A DNA stretch of 29,279 nucleotides from Welwitschia mirabilis. Its lineage: Eukaryota > Gnetophyta > Gnetopsida > Welwitschiales. The translations under genes were made by a program, and so were the position numbers. How positions within the stretch are numbered: the stretch's first letter is position 1; every line of letters begins with the position of its first letter. Of this stretch, positions 19,245-28,798 are shown piece by piece. The notes below the pieces were generated by a model. It was not told the origin of the DNA and made no database searches. It worked only from the letters and a program-made list of their open reading frames with translations. The DNA lies in assembly GCA_051453625.1 (NCBI GenBank), contig JBOZIK010000001.1:145220448-145249726 (forward strand), in the 5' to 3' direction.

Positions 19245-19640
19245 GAACGAAACGTCACAAACTTTTAGATCAGACATCCTAGTTGTAATGCTAGATTTCT
19301 GTCACAACTGAGAAGGAGCCCAAATGTCCCGATTCATAACTCGAATGTCCTCATAGGTTTGGGTCATATACAAAGTCGGACATCCTGATGGAAATCTCGG
19401 ATGTCCCCATACTTGACTCCCGCATACAGGGTTGGACATCCTAGTGACAGAGCTCAAATGTCCCCATATGTTTTCCCGCATACAAGGTCAGATGTCCCAT
19501 TGATAAATCTCGGACATCCCCACACATATTACCGTGTACAAGGTCAGACGTCCCACTGATAAACTTTGGACGTCCTCATGCATTTTACCACGTACAAGGT
19601 TGAACATCCCATAAAATGGGCTAGACGTCCCAGTTGGCAC
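19245..19640 (-). promoter_or_regulatory. U3 array of 56-bp units in the solo LTR
   Basis: Units of 56 bp run from about 19371 to 19600, each with two octamers about 22 bp apart. Thirteen motif copies are seen by eye: three GACGTC-type, five ATGT and five ACAT. Almost all changes are at the central CpG. 22 bp is close to two helical turns, so the pair would face the same side of DNA. The enhancer role is inferred from its place upstream of the TATA box. Confidence 0.65.
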
Positions 19641-19727
19641 AAGTTCTAATTTGCACAATTTTGATGAAGCCAATGCCTACCCTTAGACATCATTGAAACT
19701 TTGGATGCTTCCATGAATTCTTCCACA

Positions 19728-19895
19728 AACGCAAGTAGCAACACATTCAATTTGTAACATAGGAAGGCATCGTTGGAAGCCGTCACTAGTGCAACTCTGT
19801 GGCAATGAATTTAGCTAGTTTATATGGTTGCTAGGTAGTCACTCAAGCAATTGCATGTGTTGATGATGTTGTATGTAAGGTTGTTGCTAGATTAT
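19728..19895. other. Non-coding flank of the solo LTR
   Basis: No gene is recognised. Short repeated words such as GTTGCTAG occur next to the foldback that follows. Confidence 0.4.
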
Positions 19896-19991
19896 TTGCC
19901 AAAGACTAAAGAATTGACTAGATCATTGCCACTTCAGTGGCAAGTAGTTGCCAAGTGGCAATGATCTTGTAAATTCTTTAGTCTTTGGTAA
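19896..19991 (+). repeat. 96-nt foldback (39-bp arms), possible small-RNA hairpin or foldback element
   Basis: Arm 1 is 19896-19934 and arm 2 is 19953-19991. As plus-strand RNA the 39-bp stem has 36 Watson-Crick pairs, one G-U and two mismatches. The loop (19935-19952) can add a GGCAA/TTGCC stem. Size and near-perfect pairing fit a plant miRNA-like precursor or a small foldback transposon. No known miRNA was recognised, so function is open. Confidence 0.6.
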
Positions 19992-21242
19992 GCTCTATTT
20001 TTATGTGCTTTCAATCTTCTTGTGAAGTTCTAAAGCCGTATTCACACTCAATTTTCTACTATGACTATGTCTCATAGGTCTTGTTTGAAGTATTTATCAA
20101 GGGCTCATTATAATTCCCAAGCCCAAAAGTACCAGTCTACCAGGCAAACAAGCATGCACAAAGAACCTTCATAAGAATAAGTCTCACACCCCAAACCCTA
20201 AAACAAGGGTTTTACATGAGCTCTAATAGCCCCAAACCCTATTAAAGTTCCACTGCACTTATAATATTAAAATAAAAGGCTCCTCAATGTCATTTTATAA
20301 CATAACTACTTACTCCATTAGCACATAACACTAAAATATGACAAGAGGGTAAAACAAGTCTATAAAGGCAATTTGTCTATAGATATAACAATTTTAATTT
20401 AGTTGAAAATGTTTAGATATAGTTTGAGTGACTAAAAGATAAAGGCTCTTTCAACTCTCTCAAAGCTTTACTAGTTGAAACGTACACTTGCATGCTAAAT
20501 GACTGTACTTGAGCAGAATTTTCATGCTAGATAGGGATAGCACTTCTGTTTATCAGTTCCCAATATCATCATTCATCATATTTGCTCTACTAAATTCTAA
20601 TTTTTGAAAAGTAAGAGTATGTTTTCAATTGTTTGCCATTAGTGACAAAGGGGAAGGCTGTTCAATAGTTTTTGTAAATCTAATTACCATTGATGTCATA
20701 ACATAGCTTAATCATCTCCATATATATCTTATCATGTTTCCACAGGGTTCAAGTTCAGATTCACAAAGTCAACCAAGGTTCCTATCCTTGATAAACTTTT
20801 AGCATTTATACTCAAACTGGTATCAGTTTGACCAAGAAATTTATTGGGGTGGAGGAAGCTGGATTGGGTCTAACAAGCAATCTAGTTTTAACTTTCAAGT
20901 TGGGTTAACCACTTACTCAATAGAGTTGACTGAACTAAATTCAGATTGTTGAAGAAATGCAAATTCAACTTAAGGCAACTGAATAATATATTGGATCAAC
21001 TAAGCTGTTTGTAGGTTGCAAGAGACATTTGCAAAGGTTTCTTATCATGGTGGCTAAACAAATTATGAGGTTAATTGAGCATGTTATAAGTTCAAAAAAT
21101 AATAAACACTTTGTGATTGTACTCGAGTTCTCAACTATTCTTCTCTTCTAGGGTGCATAAATACACATTTCGAGAGTCCATTCACTCTTTTATTGCTCAA
21201 AAGCTTAACTAGATCTTATATTTAAAACCTCTAATTGTTTGT
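19992..21242. other. No gene recognised
   Basis: AT-rich sequence with stops in all frames. A TGGTATCAG word at about 20819 resembles part of the iMet PBS but lacks the final AGC and has no adjoining LTR end. A GCATAAATAC word near 21157 could be a TATA box of the remnant LTR that ends at 22408. Confidence 0.5.
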
Positions 21243-22045
21243 NNNNNNNNNNNNNNNNNNNNNNNNNNNNNNNNNNNNNNNNNNNNNNNNNNNNNNNNNN
21301 NNNNNNNNNNNNNNNNNNNNNNNNNNNNNNNNNNNNNNNNNNNNNNNNNNNNNNNNNNNNNNNNNNNNNNNNNNNNNNNNNNNNNNNNNNNNNNNNNNNN
21401 NNNNNNNNNNNNNNNNNNNNNNNNNNNNNNNNNNNNNNNNNNNNNNNNNNNNNNNNNNNNNNNNNNNNNNNNNNNNNNNNNNNNNNNNNNNNNNNNNNNN
21501 NNNNNNNNNNNNNNNNNNNNNNNNNNNNNNNNNNNNNNNNNNNNNNNNNNNNNNNNNNNNNNNNNNNNNNNNNNNNNNNNNNNNNNNNNNNNNNNNNNNN
21601 NNNNNNNNNNNNNNNNNNNNNNNNNNNNNNNNNNNNNNNNNNNNNNNNNNNNNNNNNNNNNNNNNNNNNNNNNNNNNNNNNNNNNNNNNNNNNNNNNNNN
21701 NNNNNNNNNNNNNNNNNNNNNNNNNNNNNNNNNNNNNNNNNNNNNNNNNNNNNNNNNNNNNNNNNNNNNNNNNNNNNNNNNNNNNNNNNNNNNNNNNNNN
21801 NNNNNNNNNNNNNNNNNNNNNNNNNNNNNNNNNNNNNNNNNNNNNNNNNNNNNNNNNNNNNNNNNNNNNNNNNNNNNNNNNNNNNNNNNNNNNNNNNNNN
21901 NNNNNNNNNNNNNNNNNNNNNNNNNNNNNNNNNNNNNNNNNNNNNNNNNNNNNNNNNNNNNNNNNNNNNNNNNNNNNNNNNNNNNNNNNNNNNNNNNNNN
22001 NNNNNNNNNNNNNNNNNNNNNNNNNNNNNNNNNNNNNNNNNNNNN
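21243..22045. other. Assembly gap (803 N)
   Basis: Unreadable. It could hide the body of the LTR remnant ending at 22408 and/or the next phospholipase D exon. Confidence 0.99.
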
Positions 22046-22408
22046 GAGACTGATCCATGAAAAGTATGCCACTGTAAAGGTTGAAGGTCATTGTTGAAGT
22101 CATCTTGGACTTATTTGTTGAGAGATAATAAATATCCAGAATCTAGCTCCTTGGCTAGATTCTATAAGTGGAGTAAAAGAGAGTACTTGACCTCTCTTCC
22201 AAAGCAGTGTAAATTGTGATGTGGATCTTCTTGCATCCTTGTTTTCATTTTCTCCTATAATCATTTTTGGATTGCAAGCAATTAAACATTTTAAATTGTG
22301 AACATTCATACTTCAATTTTTAAAAATAACTAAAATCAATATGTTGATTGTCTATGCTTGTAAAGTGTTTGTGAACCATATTCAACCACCTCCTTTAGGA
22401 TCCCAACA
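22046..22408 (+). repeat. Remnant copia-type LTR 3' end
   Basis: It ends in a pyrimidine-rich segment (ATTCAACCACCTCC, then TTTAGGATCCCAACA) like the U5 ends of many plant copia LTRs, where ATTCA.CC.CCCC..TAGGA..CTAACA is common. No PBS follows. The start lies in or before the N gap. The assignment rests on this terminal signature only. Confidence 0.4.
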
Positions 22409-22764
22409 TTACATTTCAAGTATGTTCTTTTGTTTATAAAGTGCCATAAAGCATTGTGTTTTCACAAGGGATGTAGACTTGAAAGTGACTGAATAATGTT
22501 AAAGTATCTGTGATTTAGTTTTCTTACTTCCATATTTTCCATTCCATGTAATCTACCATGTCAATTTATCATTTAAAACATCAAAACGTATTTAACATAG
22601 AGAAAAATAAACATATCTATTATAATCGAGTGAGAACAGGTGTGTGTTGCAATGATTTCATTAATAACTATATTAAAATAGCTACAAAGCACAAAAACTT
22701 ATGCTTCATGACAGTTATTTAAAAAAACATAAGATGTAAGTAAGGCCACCAACACCATGCTTAC
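22409..22764. other. Probable phospholipase D intron sequence
   Basis: AT-rich, no ORF signature. It lies directly downstream (minus strand) of the exon's GTAAG donor at 22764-22760. The expected next-exon protein (GQTMQMMY-like) was not found in it. Confidence 0.5.
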
Positions 22765-22913
22765 CTGCCAAAAGAGAATTTCTTGTACTGATTGACTGTT
22801 AGGGTCACCTTCAGGCCACATTGGAATCAATATATACACACAAAATTTCTCTCTCTTCCTGATTTTACTTACAATCTTCAATGCCAACTCCATTGGAACT
22901 AAATTGCTTGCAC
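22765..22913 (-). CDS. Phospholipase D, one internal exon (delta-like)
   Basis: This exon of 149 nt starts after a T-rich tract and AG acceptor (minus strand, 22915-22914) and stops at CAG before a GTAAGC donor. Its phase is 1 at the start and 0 at the end. It encodes [35 protein letters not shown] and [14 protein letters not shown], uninterrupted. This matches the plant C2-type phospholipase D stretch just before the second HKD motif, where (N)[17 protein letters not shown] and QEILFWQ are hallmarks. PLD hydrolyses phosphatidylcholine to phosphatidic acid at membranes. The EGDP and EILFWQ wording suggests the delta class. No other exon was found: the gap at 21243-22045, the LTR remnant and the LTR element at 23571 lie in its presumed introns. 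It could be a live gene with repeat-filled introns or an isolated fragment. Confidence 0.82.
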
Positions 22914-23570
22914 CTATTTAAGGCATTTGAAAGAACATAATTTGATACATATACATTAAAAGAATAAACAGAAGAAGATTGAATTTGTCTCCTATAACGT
23001 ATGCTTTCACAGTACTGATAACTCATGGTAAGGTTTGTTTCAATGTGTATCCAGGTTTATCATTAAATCATATTTTCTAAAATCAACTGCATTACTATTT
23101 AGTATGATCAATGAGGAAAAACCCAAAGAAATTTTGTATAGATTATATAAAGAAAATTTAAAAAAAGGATTGCCTTTTTAAGAACTATCTAATACTAAGG
23201 GTGATAGAAAACAAAACATGAAAGCCATTTCTTCAATTGTCCTTCAAGTGATAAACTGAGAAAGAATCAAGATTCTAAGATAATTACAAGTTAGAAACAT
23301 ATATGTGTAAGACCACAGAAATCCAAATACCTTAGATAACAGCATACAAATGTCACTGTCCTTTGAATTTCATCAACATCTAAGCCATTTAAAGAAGTGA
23401 GCATTCACTCCATAAAAAGTATGTGAAACATGTAAGGGATTTGTGTCATTTGTCAACTGTTAGTGTTTCACTATTGGGATGGCAGAGCAAGCAATGCAAA
23501 ACATCTGAAACATGGTTGTAATCTGAAACATGTTTGTAAGAGTTAGTTTATAGGTTTTGGGTGAAATGCA
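22914..23570. other. Probable phospholipase D upstream intron sequence
   Basis: AT-rich non-coding DNA upstream (minus strand) of the exon. No further PLD block such as YNW.SYKN was found. Confidence 0.45.
23566..23570. repeat. Left target-site duplication (ATGCA)
   Basis: Identical to 26391-26395 at the other end of the element. Confidence 0.85.
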
Positions 23571-24017
23571 TGAAGGTTTGAAACCCCAAGGGAAATCATA
23601 AATGGATACTCACAAAATGATAAATACCATATGTGTAGGAAGGTACAAACCAATTCTTCAAACATGGATACCCTAGCCCTTGGCCATGCTGGGGACAATG
23701 GCTGGGCATGTTTTTTATTAGGTTTCAAAGTTAATTTATACATGGTCTCATAACTTTCATCCTAGTATCATTATAACCTTTCCTCATAAGTCTCATCTTA
23801 GATCCAAAAAACAGGGACCTAACAACTATTTCCCATAAAAGACTTGACTCAACCATCCCCTAAAGTTAAGGGATGACTAATGTAGACTCACATTATAATG
23901 CTAATACTTGCATTATTTTTCTTTTCACCTCCTTTACCAATGCATTTAGAAATAATAATTTCCCTTCTTTGGAGAACATAAAATGTTGGCATTACCTATG
24001 CCAAAACATACCCAACA
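23571..24017 (-). repeat. Left (3') LTR of the non-autonomous element
   Basis: TGAAGGTTTG to ACATACCCAACA. On the minus strand it begins TGTTGGGTATG and carries CATGTATAAATTAAC, a candidate TATA box, at about 23744-23730. It aligns along its whole length with 25935-26390. Confidence 0.88.
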
Positions 24018-24030
24018 ATCACCCCTTTAA
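24018..24030 (-). promoter_or_regulatory. Polypurine tract of the non-autonomous element
   Basis: Minus-strand TTAAAGGGGTGAT immediately before the LTR start, in the same position and style as the copia PPTs at 4365 and 12134. Confidence 0.7.
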
Positions 24031-25920
24031 TGACAACATTTCAATGACATGCCCTTGATGTGTGCACTATTCAATTTCATGTCATACATCATTTACAAAT
24101 CACATATTTTGGAAGGCCAGTTATGTCCTCCTTCTACCTCTTAAAGGAGTTTTCGAAACATGATCTGAAGGACTCCTCCTTTGGCCCTTCTTCACTCTAC
24201 CTCTCCCTCTTGCAATGTGGAACACAAACCCTGTAATATGAGTGTGCCCTTTCTTCACTTTGGGCTACACATTAAACAAGCTTCTTCCCCTTGAAGCTAT
24301 ATTCATGCCTCTTACATGGGCATCTTAAAACATATAACTCCTTTACATCACATTTTCACTCAAACAAATACTAGAGGGGATAGAAAGGTACCTTTTTCAT
24401 ATTCCAGGAAACTTTTATACACTTTTAAATGGGGTTACCAAATGTGGAAAGTAAAACACCTTGCTAAAAAAACTTTATAGTTCACCCCCTAAATTGCAAC
24501 GGGAATTTTAGATAAATAATATTAAAAATAATGAAAATTTAAGGAATCAAACCACTTTTAATGCATAGTGTTCCTCCACTCCACAACACTTCACTCCACT
24601 TCCATATCCCTCTTCTTTTTCTACTTTGACCAAATCAGAAGATTTTGCTATGCATTTCTCCTCATCTGCAGGTTTGTGGTTTGGGGAGGATGATACATTT
24701 TCCATTTGGAAGTTTCATTGGTCTAGGTAGCAACTCCTGTGTTTCTATCTGGCTAATACTCTATAACCTTAGCAGAAATCTTTATCTATGCTTCTTTTTC
24801 ATCCAAATCCCAAATTGTTGCAAATTGCTTGTATTTCGTCTTAGGCTCATTTTGCATTGGTATTCAAGCTGAAACCACAGGTTTAGATTATGCAAATCTC
24901 TTTTTGTCTTTTTTCTTTTTCCATGGTTGTAGTAGATGCATTTGTAGGGGTATTTGATTCATTATAGTATTGGACATGTCTTTCAGGATGCAGACAAGAT
25001 GAATTTGAGAAAATGATAGTGTTTGCAACATAGTCCCCGGGTATAGCAATAGCCTTAACATGTCCCTGGGCTGTTACTAGCATCATGAACTGATGATCTA
25101 TTCTAGGAAGAACTCTGCTTTAGCTACAACTGAGAGGAGTAAGAGGACTTGGCCTTAGCAAACATGTTTAGATGCAGTTCTATATGGGGCCGTCCATTTT
25201 GCTAGAGCTTTTGATGACACTATTCACTAGTGAATTTTCAAAAATGATGAAATAGACAGATCTTGCAAGCTTGTAGACAAGTTTGAGCATTGCTTTAATT
25301 GGGGCTAAAATGGAAGGATAAGATGACAACGGGATAGAAGTTTTAGAGGGCTGAAGGCGTAGGTTTCAATTTGTGGTGATGGAAGCAAGAAGACTAATAT
25401 CCATGTTGGCATTGGGCAAAGGAGATGGCATACTGGATTTTGGTGAAGACGAAAGGTGTGATGAGTACCTGAATTTTAATTCGAATACCTGAATCTTGAT
25501 TTAGTGGAGATCCGGTTCACAGAAGATGAAGCACCATTTTCCTAGCTTGGATTTAAGAATCCCTCGAAGCATAGTTTCTTTTTGGACAGTTGTAACCTAC
25601 TCTCATCATGCAGGTAAAGAGCTCTCCATTTGTGCATGTGTAAAGCTTCTCCGACTTCTTCTGCTTGGCACAACCATTGTCATTGTAGTTGATTTATCAT
25701 GCCTACCTTTGGGGGGAAAAAGGCTTCTTCCCCTCTTCTCTGCAACCCATCTGACTTAGAAGAAACTAGCCTGAAATCATATCCCTATTGTTGCTACTTC
25801 AACTAATTTGCTTGACAATGTTTGGTAATCACCAGCATCATGAATCACTACTATGCCTTGTCAAAATTTGATAAATGTAGGACCATAAGAGTCTGCAATG
25901 AAGCAAAAACTCTTAAACAT
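24031..25920. other. Interior of the non-autonomous element, no recognised gene
   Basis: The longest open stretches are 75-77 codons (plus strand 24645-24872 and 25526-25759) and 67 codons on the sense strand (24883-25086, starting MMLVTAQGHVKAIAIPGDYV). None resembles gag, protease, integrase or RT. The composition is less AT-rich than the flanks, and GCAGGT/CAGGTA junction-like words occur. Either non-coding packaging sequence or a captured host-gene piece is possible; I cannot name a source. Confidence 0.5.
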
Positions 25921-25932
25921 ACTCTGATGCCA
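25921..25932 (-). promoter_or_regulatory. Primer binding site (iMet-like) of the non-autonomous element
   Basis: Minus-strand TGGCATCAGAGT differs at two of 12 bases from TGGTATCAGAGC. It lies two bases from the right LTR, much as in the copia unit. Confidence 0.8.
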
Positions 25933-25934
25933 AT

Positions 25935-26390
25935 TGAAGGTTTAAACCCGAAGGTGCAAACAAAAAATCATAGATGAATACTTACAAAATGATAAATATC
26001 ATGTATGTAGGAAGGTGCGAACCAATTCTTCAAATATGGATGCCTAGCCCCTTGCCATGCAGGGAACAACGGCGGGACATGTTTTTCACTAGCTTTCAAA
26101 GATAATTTATACATGATGTCTCATAACTTCCGTGCTAATATCATTCTATCCTTTCCTCACAATTCTCATCTTAGATCCAAAAAACAGGGACCTAACAACT
26201 ATTTCCCATTAAAAAATTGACTCAACAAACCCCTAAAGTTAAGGGATGACTAATTTAGGCTCTCAGATAATAATGCTAATACTTGCATTATTTTTTTTTA
26301 CCCTCTTTAACAATGACTTTAGAAATAATAATTTCCCTTCTTTGGAAAACATAAAACGTTGGCATTATCTATGTGAAAACATACCTAAAA
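25935..26390 (-). repeat. Right (5') LTR of the non-autonomous element
   Basis: TGAAGGTTTAAACC to ACATACCTAAAA. The outer end has decayed from the expected ...CCAACA to ...CTAAAA, but the ATGCA duplication directly follows. Confidence 0.87.
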
Positions 26391-26395
26391 ATGCA
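26391..26395. repeat. Right target-site duplication (ATGCA)
   Basis: Perfect match to 23566-23570. Confidence 0.85.
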
Positions 26396-27027
26396 AAACC
26401 TATTTTCATGAATTGATGATTTTGAACTCCTTTAGCAAACATATTATGCATCACTGCCATTTTGGTTTCTATACCCCAAAGCTAGAGGAACTTGGTTACT
26501 TTCATAGAAACATCTGAGGGTCACAACAATATTTCTTTGAATAGTCTTATTTCTACTTTATCGAATTATAGAAATGCAAAACCTCATAGGTGTTGCTACT
26601 CTAGAGTCTTCTAGAGAGGATCTAGCTATAGATAATAAGGGTCATTCACAAATTTGATGAACATGACACAAGTGTAAAACGAAAGATACATTTGTAGGAC
26701 ATAGACATGTTGTTTACTAGTTTTGCTAAAAGACAAAAAATGTTGGCAGTGGGGGTAGGAGGGTGTCCATCTTCATAAGGATAACTACAAGTCCTAAAAC
26801 AAACAAAGGGAAAAGAGCCCTGACAAAAAATGTTGATGAAGATGTCGGTGTTGTTCTAATTATTAGTTGAGATGAAATGAATGTATCTCAACATTCTTCT
26901 CCTAACACTTGGATTGTAGGTTTTGGTGTATTTCATCATGTGTGGTCAAATGCAATAATGTCATAATTTTTAAAAATCACTTAGATGTTCCATAGTTGCA
27001 TTCTACCTATATAAGTACCTCCCTAAG
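26396..27027. other. No gene recognised
   Basis: AT-rich sequence with no coding or repeat signature beyond a CTATATAAGTACC TATA-like word near 27007, just left of the direct repeat. Confidence 0.5.
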
Positions 27028-27409
27028 CACCAAATACTAAACGTGTATCAAAAGAGGTAGGGACATAAATCAGCATCACCAGTAAAAGCAACAAAAGTAC
27101 TAAGGTGTACTAAGCTTATTCAAAGTTACATTCAAAAGTTGGTGTTAGAAAGAGAGACTAAGCTATATGTGCAAACATAACATAGAATAATCCAATTTTG
27201 AGAATCAAAATATAAGAATCAAAGTCATAATGGAAATTTTCATTTAAGTCAAGTTAATGAAACTTGTTGAACAAAACTTGTTACTAAATGTAAGCTTAAC
27301 TTGACAACTAAACACAACTTGATAACTAAACCCTAAACAAAACTTAAGAAAAATTATGATGATTAGAAGGAGCCCCAAATGTGAGTACTTGAGCTCAAGA
27401 AACATAACG
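27028..27409. repeat. Diverged direct repeat, copy 1
   Basis: It aligns with 28430-28798 through ordered blocks: CACCAAA.ACTAAAC, CAAAGTT.CAT.CAAA, GCAAACATAAC.TAGAATAA, TTTAAGTCAAGT, GACAACTAAA, AGCCCCAAAT and GCTCAAG. No protein is encoded. The pair may be old LTRs or two copies of another repeat; no PBS or PPT was found between them. Confidence 0.65.
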
Positions 27410-27635
27410 AAAAAAGTAAGTGAGAAAATTGAAGATGATATAAAGCCAAACAAGTTTAGTATGTAAATTTTCTGCATCCAGACACTGGTAAAACTGTGGT
27501 CATATGTGAAGTAGTTTAACACTAAGGATCAAGTAATGTGAAGTGAAAATAAGTAAGGTGGATAAAGACATATTAGATTAAGTAAAGTTTAGACCCAAAA
27601 TAATAAAATTCAATGATCAAAGCCCAAAGTATAGT
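27410..27635. other. No gene recognised
   Basis: AT-rich spacer between copy 1 of the direct repeat and the SINE-like segment. Confidence 0.5.
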
Positions 27636-27765
27636 GTAGTTAGTTCAAACCATGTTTATAAGACAAGATCTTCAAGGTCTTATGCTCAAATCCTATAGTG
27701 TGCAAGTTGGCTTGTGGTTTATACCCATGTATTTAAGGTGCATCTGGGTGTAAGCTTTAACATTT
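27636..27765 (+). repeat. Possible tRNA-derived SINE fragment
   Basis: GTAGTTAGTTCAAAC, then an AAGACAAGATCTTCAAGGTCTT foldback, then TGCTCAAATCC (27682-27692) imitate the A-box, anticodon arm and B-box (GGTTCGAATCC with decayed CpG) of a tRNA-like head. The following TGTGCAAGTTGG and AAGGTGCATCTGGGTG resemble a plant SINE body as I recall it. No target duplication or tail was identified. Confidence 0.35.
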
Positions 27766-28429
27766 TGGGTATGAAGACTTAGAAATTTGATAGCCATCTC
27801 CTAGAACGACAAGCGCTACCCATGAGTTTTTACCTAGTCAAGCAAACAAATGACCCTAGTAAGGGCAACATGATTTCACATAAATCAACCTATTTAAAAA
27901 CAAACAAAAAACATAATTTGAAGATTCCCATTCAGAAAGTAGAAGTTGCATCTCCTTCATAGTTCGTAAAGTATATCCATGAATCTTCTGCACTGTATCA
28001 TAAAGTATTGTAGTTTCATGCAACATAAATATGTAACCATTTTATCTCACCTTTACATTTTTTAAATTGTTTAATACTTAATTCATACAATATTATTCTT
28101 TCAAAAATTATAAAAATTAATCATTTTAATACTTGACACTATTATATTATGAATTTACATTTTCATTATTTCTTGTCTTTACAATTTTGGTTTCCTTCCA
28201 CATTTGCTCCTAGGTATAGACCAACATGGCACAATACCACATATTTGGACTTCTAATACAAATCTAGGTGAAATTCTTCAATATAAATAAACATAAGCTC
28301 ACTAATGATAACAAAGTTGAAGATCTTCAAATAGAACTCGCAAATTTCATTCAGTGTAGTGAGTTATATGTTTCAGCAATTCTTTGAAGTTTTGCAATTG
28401 TGTTCTCCCTCTACAACTTGCTATCCAAA
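27766..28429. other. No gene recognised
   Basis: Very AT-rich (especially 28040-28200), no coding or structured signal found. Confidence 0.5.
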
Positions 28430-28798
28430 CACCAAAGACTAAACCAATATTAAAACAAGTGTAGATGTAAAGCAGTGGAAGCACTATACTTTAACTCATA
28501 AGGCATAGTAGCTCTAGTCAAAGTTGCATGCAAAGATAAGTCTTAGATTTAGAGAGTAAGTTGCAACTGCAAACATAACTTAGAATAATCAATTCTAACA
28601 ATCACACCTTGAAAATCAAATGACAATAAAAAGTTTAGTTTAAGTCAAGTAAACAAATCTTTTGAATAGAACTTTATTACTACATGTAATCTTAACATGA
28701 GAAGCAAATCAAAGTTGACAACTAAAGCCTAAACAGAAGTCAAGAAGAGTCATTATATTAGCCCCAAATTTTAGTACTTATGCTCAAGGAATGTAACT
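28430..28798. repeat. Diverged direct repeat, copy 2
   Basis: Partner of 27028-27409 in the same orientation, starting about 1.4 kb away; visibly diverged with several indels. Confidence 0.65.

Larger units (their letters stand above)
18582..19727 (-). repeat. Solo LTR of the same copia family
   Basis: The full 1146-bp LTR has TGTTAGGATCGATAGG and ATTCTTCCACA termini. No PBS lies on its left and no PPT on its right, so the internal region is absent, probably by LTR-LTR recombination. It has the same orientation as the composite. Flanking five bases are AATGA and AACGC, not a convincing duplication. It is the most complete LTR here and shows the full layout: U5/R (left), TATAAAAA (minus, 19087-19080), array (19245-19640), U3 end. 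Confidence 0.9.
23571..26390 (-). mobile_element. Complete non-autonomous LTR retrotransposon
   Basis: Two direct LTRs (23571-24017, 447 bp; 25935-26390, 456 bp) flank a 1917-bp interior. A perfect 5-bp duplication ATGCA lies outside. The PBS-like ACTCTGATGCCA at 25921-25932 (minus: TGGCATCAGAGT) sits two bases from the right LTR, and a polypurine tract (minus TTAAAGGGGTGAT, 24030-24018) sits directly beside the left LTR. These fix the orientation as minus. No gag or pol protein is visible, so it depends on enzymes in trans, as small LARD/TRIM-like elements do. The LTRs clearly differ (over about 10% by eye), so the insertion is old. Confidence 0.88.

Noticed and set aside
18577-19732. Target-site duplication around the solo LTR
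   Set aside because: AATGA and AACGC share only their first two bases; not convincing.
20818-20830. TGGTATCAGTTT as a primer binding site
   Set aside because: It lacks the AGC needed for TGGTATCAGAGC and no LTR end precedes it.
21209-22103. Open frames of 272-290 residues on both strands
   Set aside because: Artefacts of the 803-N gap; only about 10-20 real residues at each end.
25526-25759. Plus-strand frame of 77 residues as a gene
   Set aside because: Short, hydrophobic by composition, no family resemblance, and antisense within a minus-strand LTR element.
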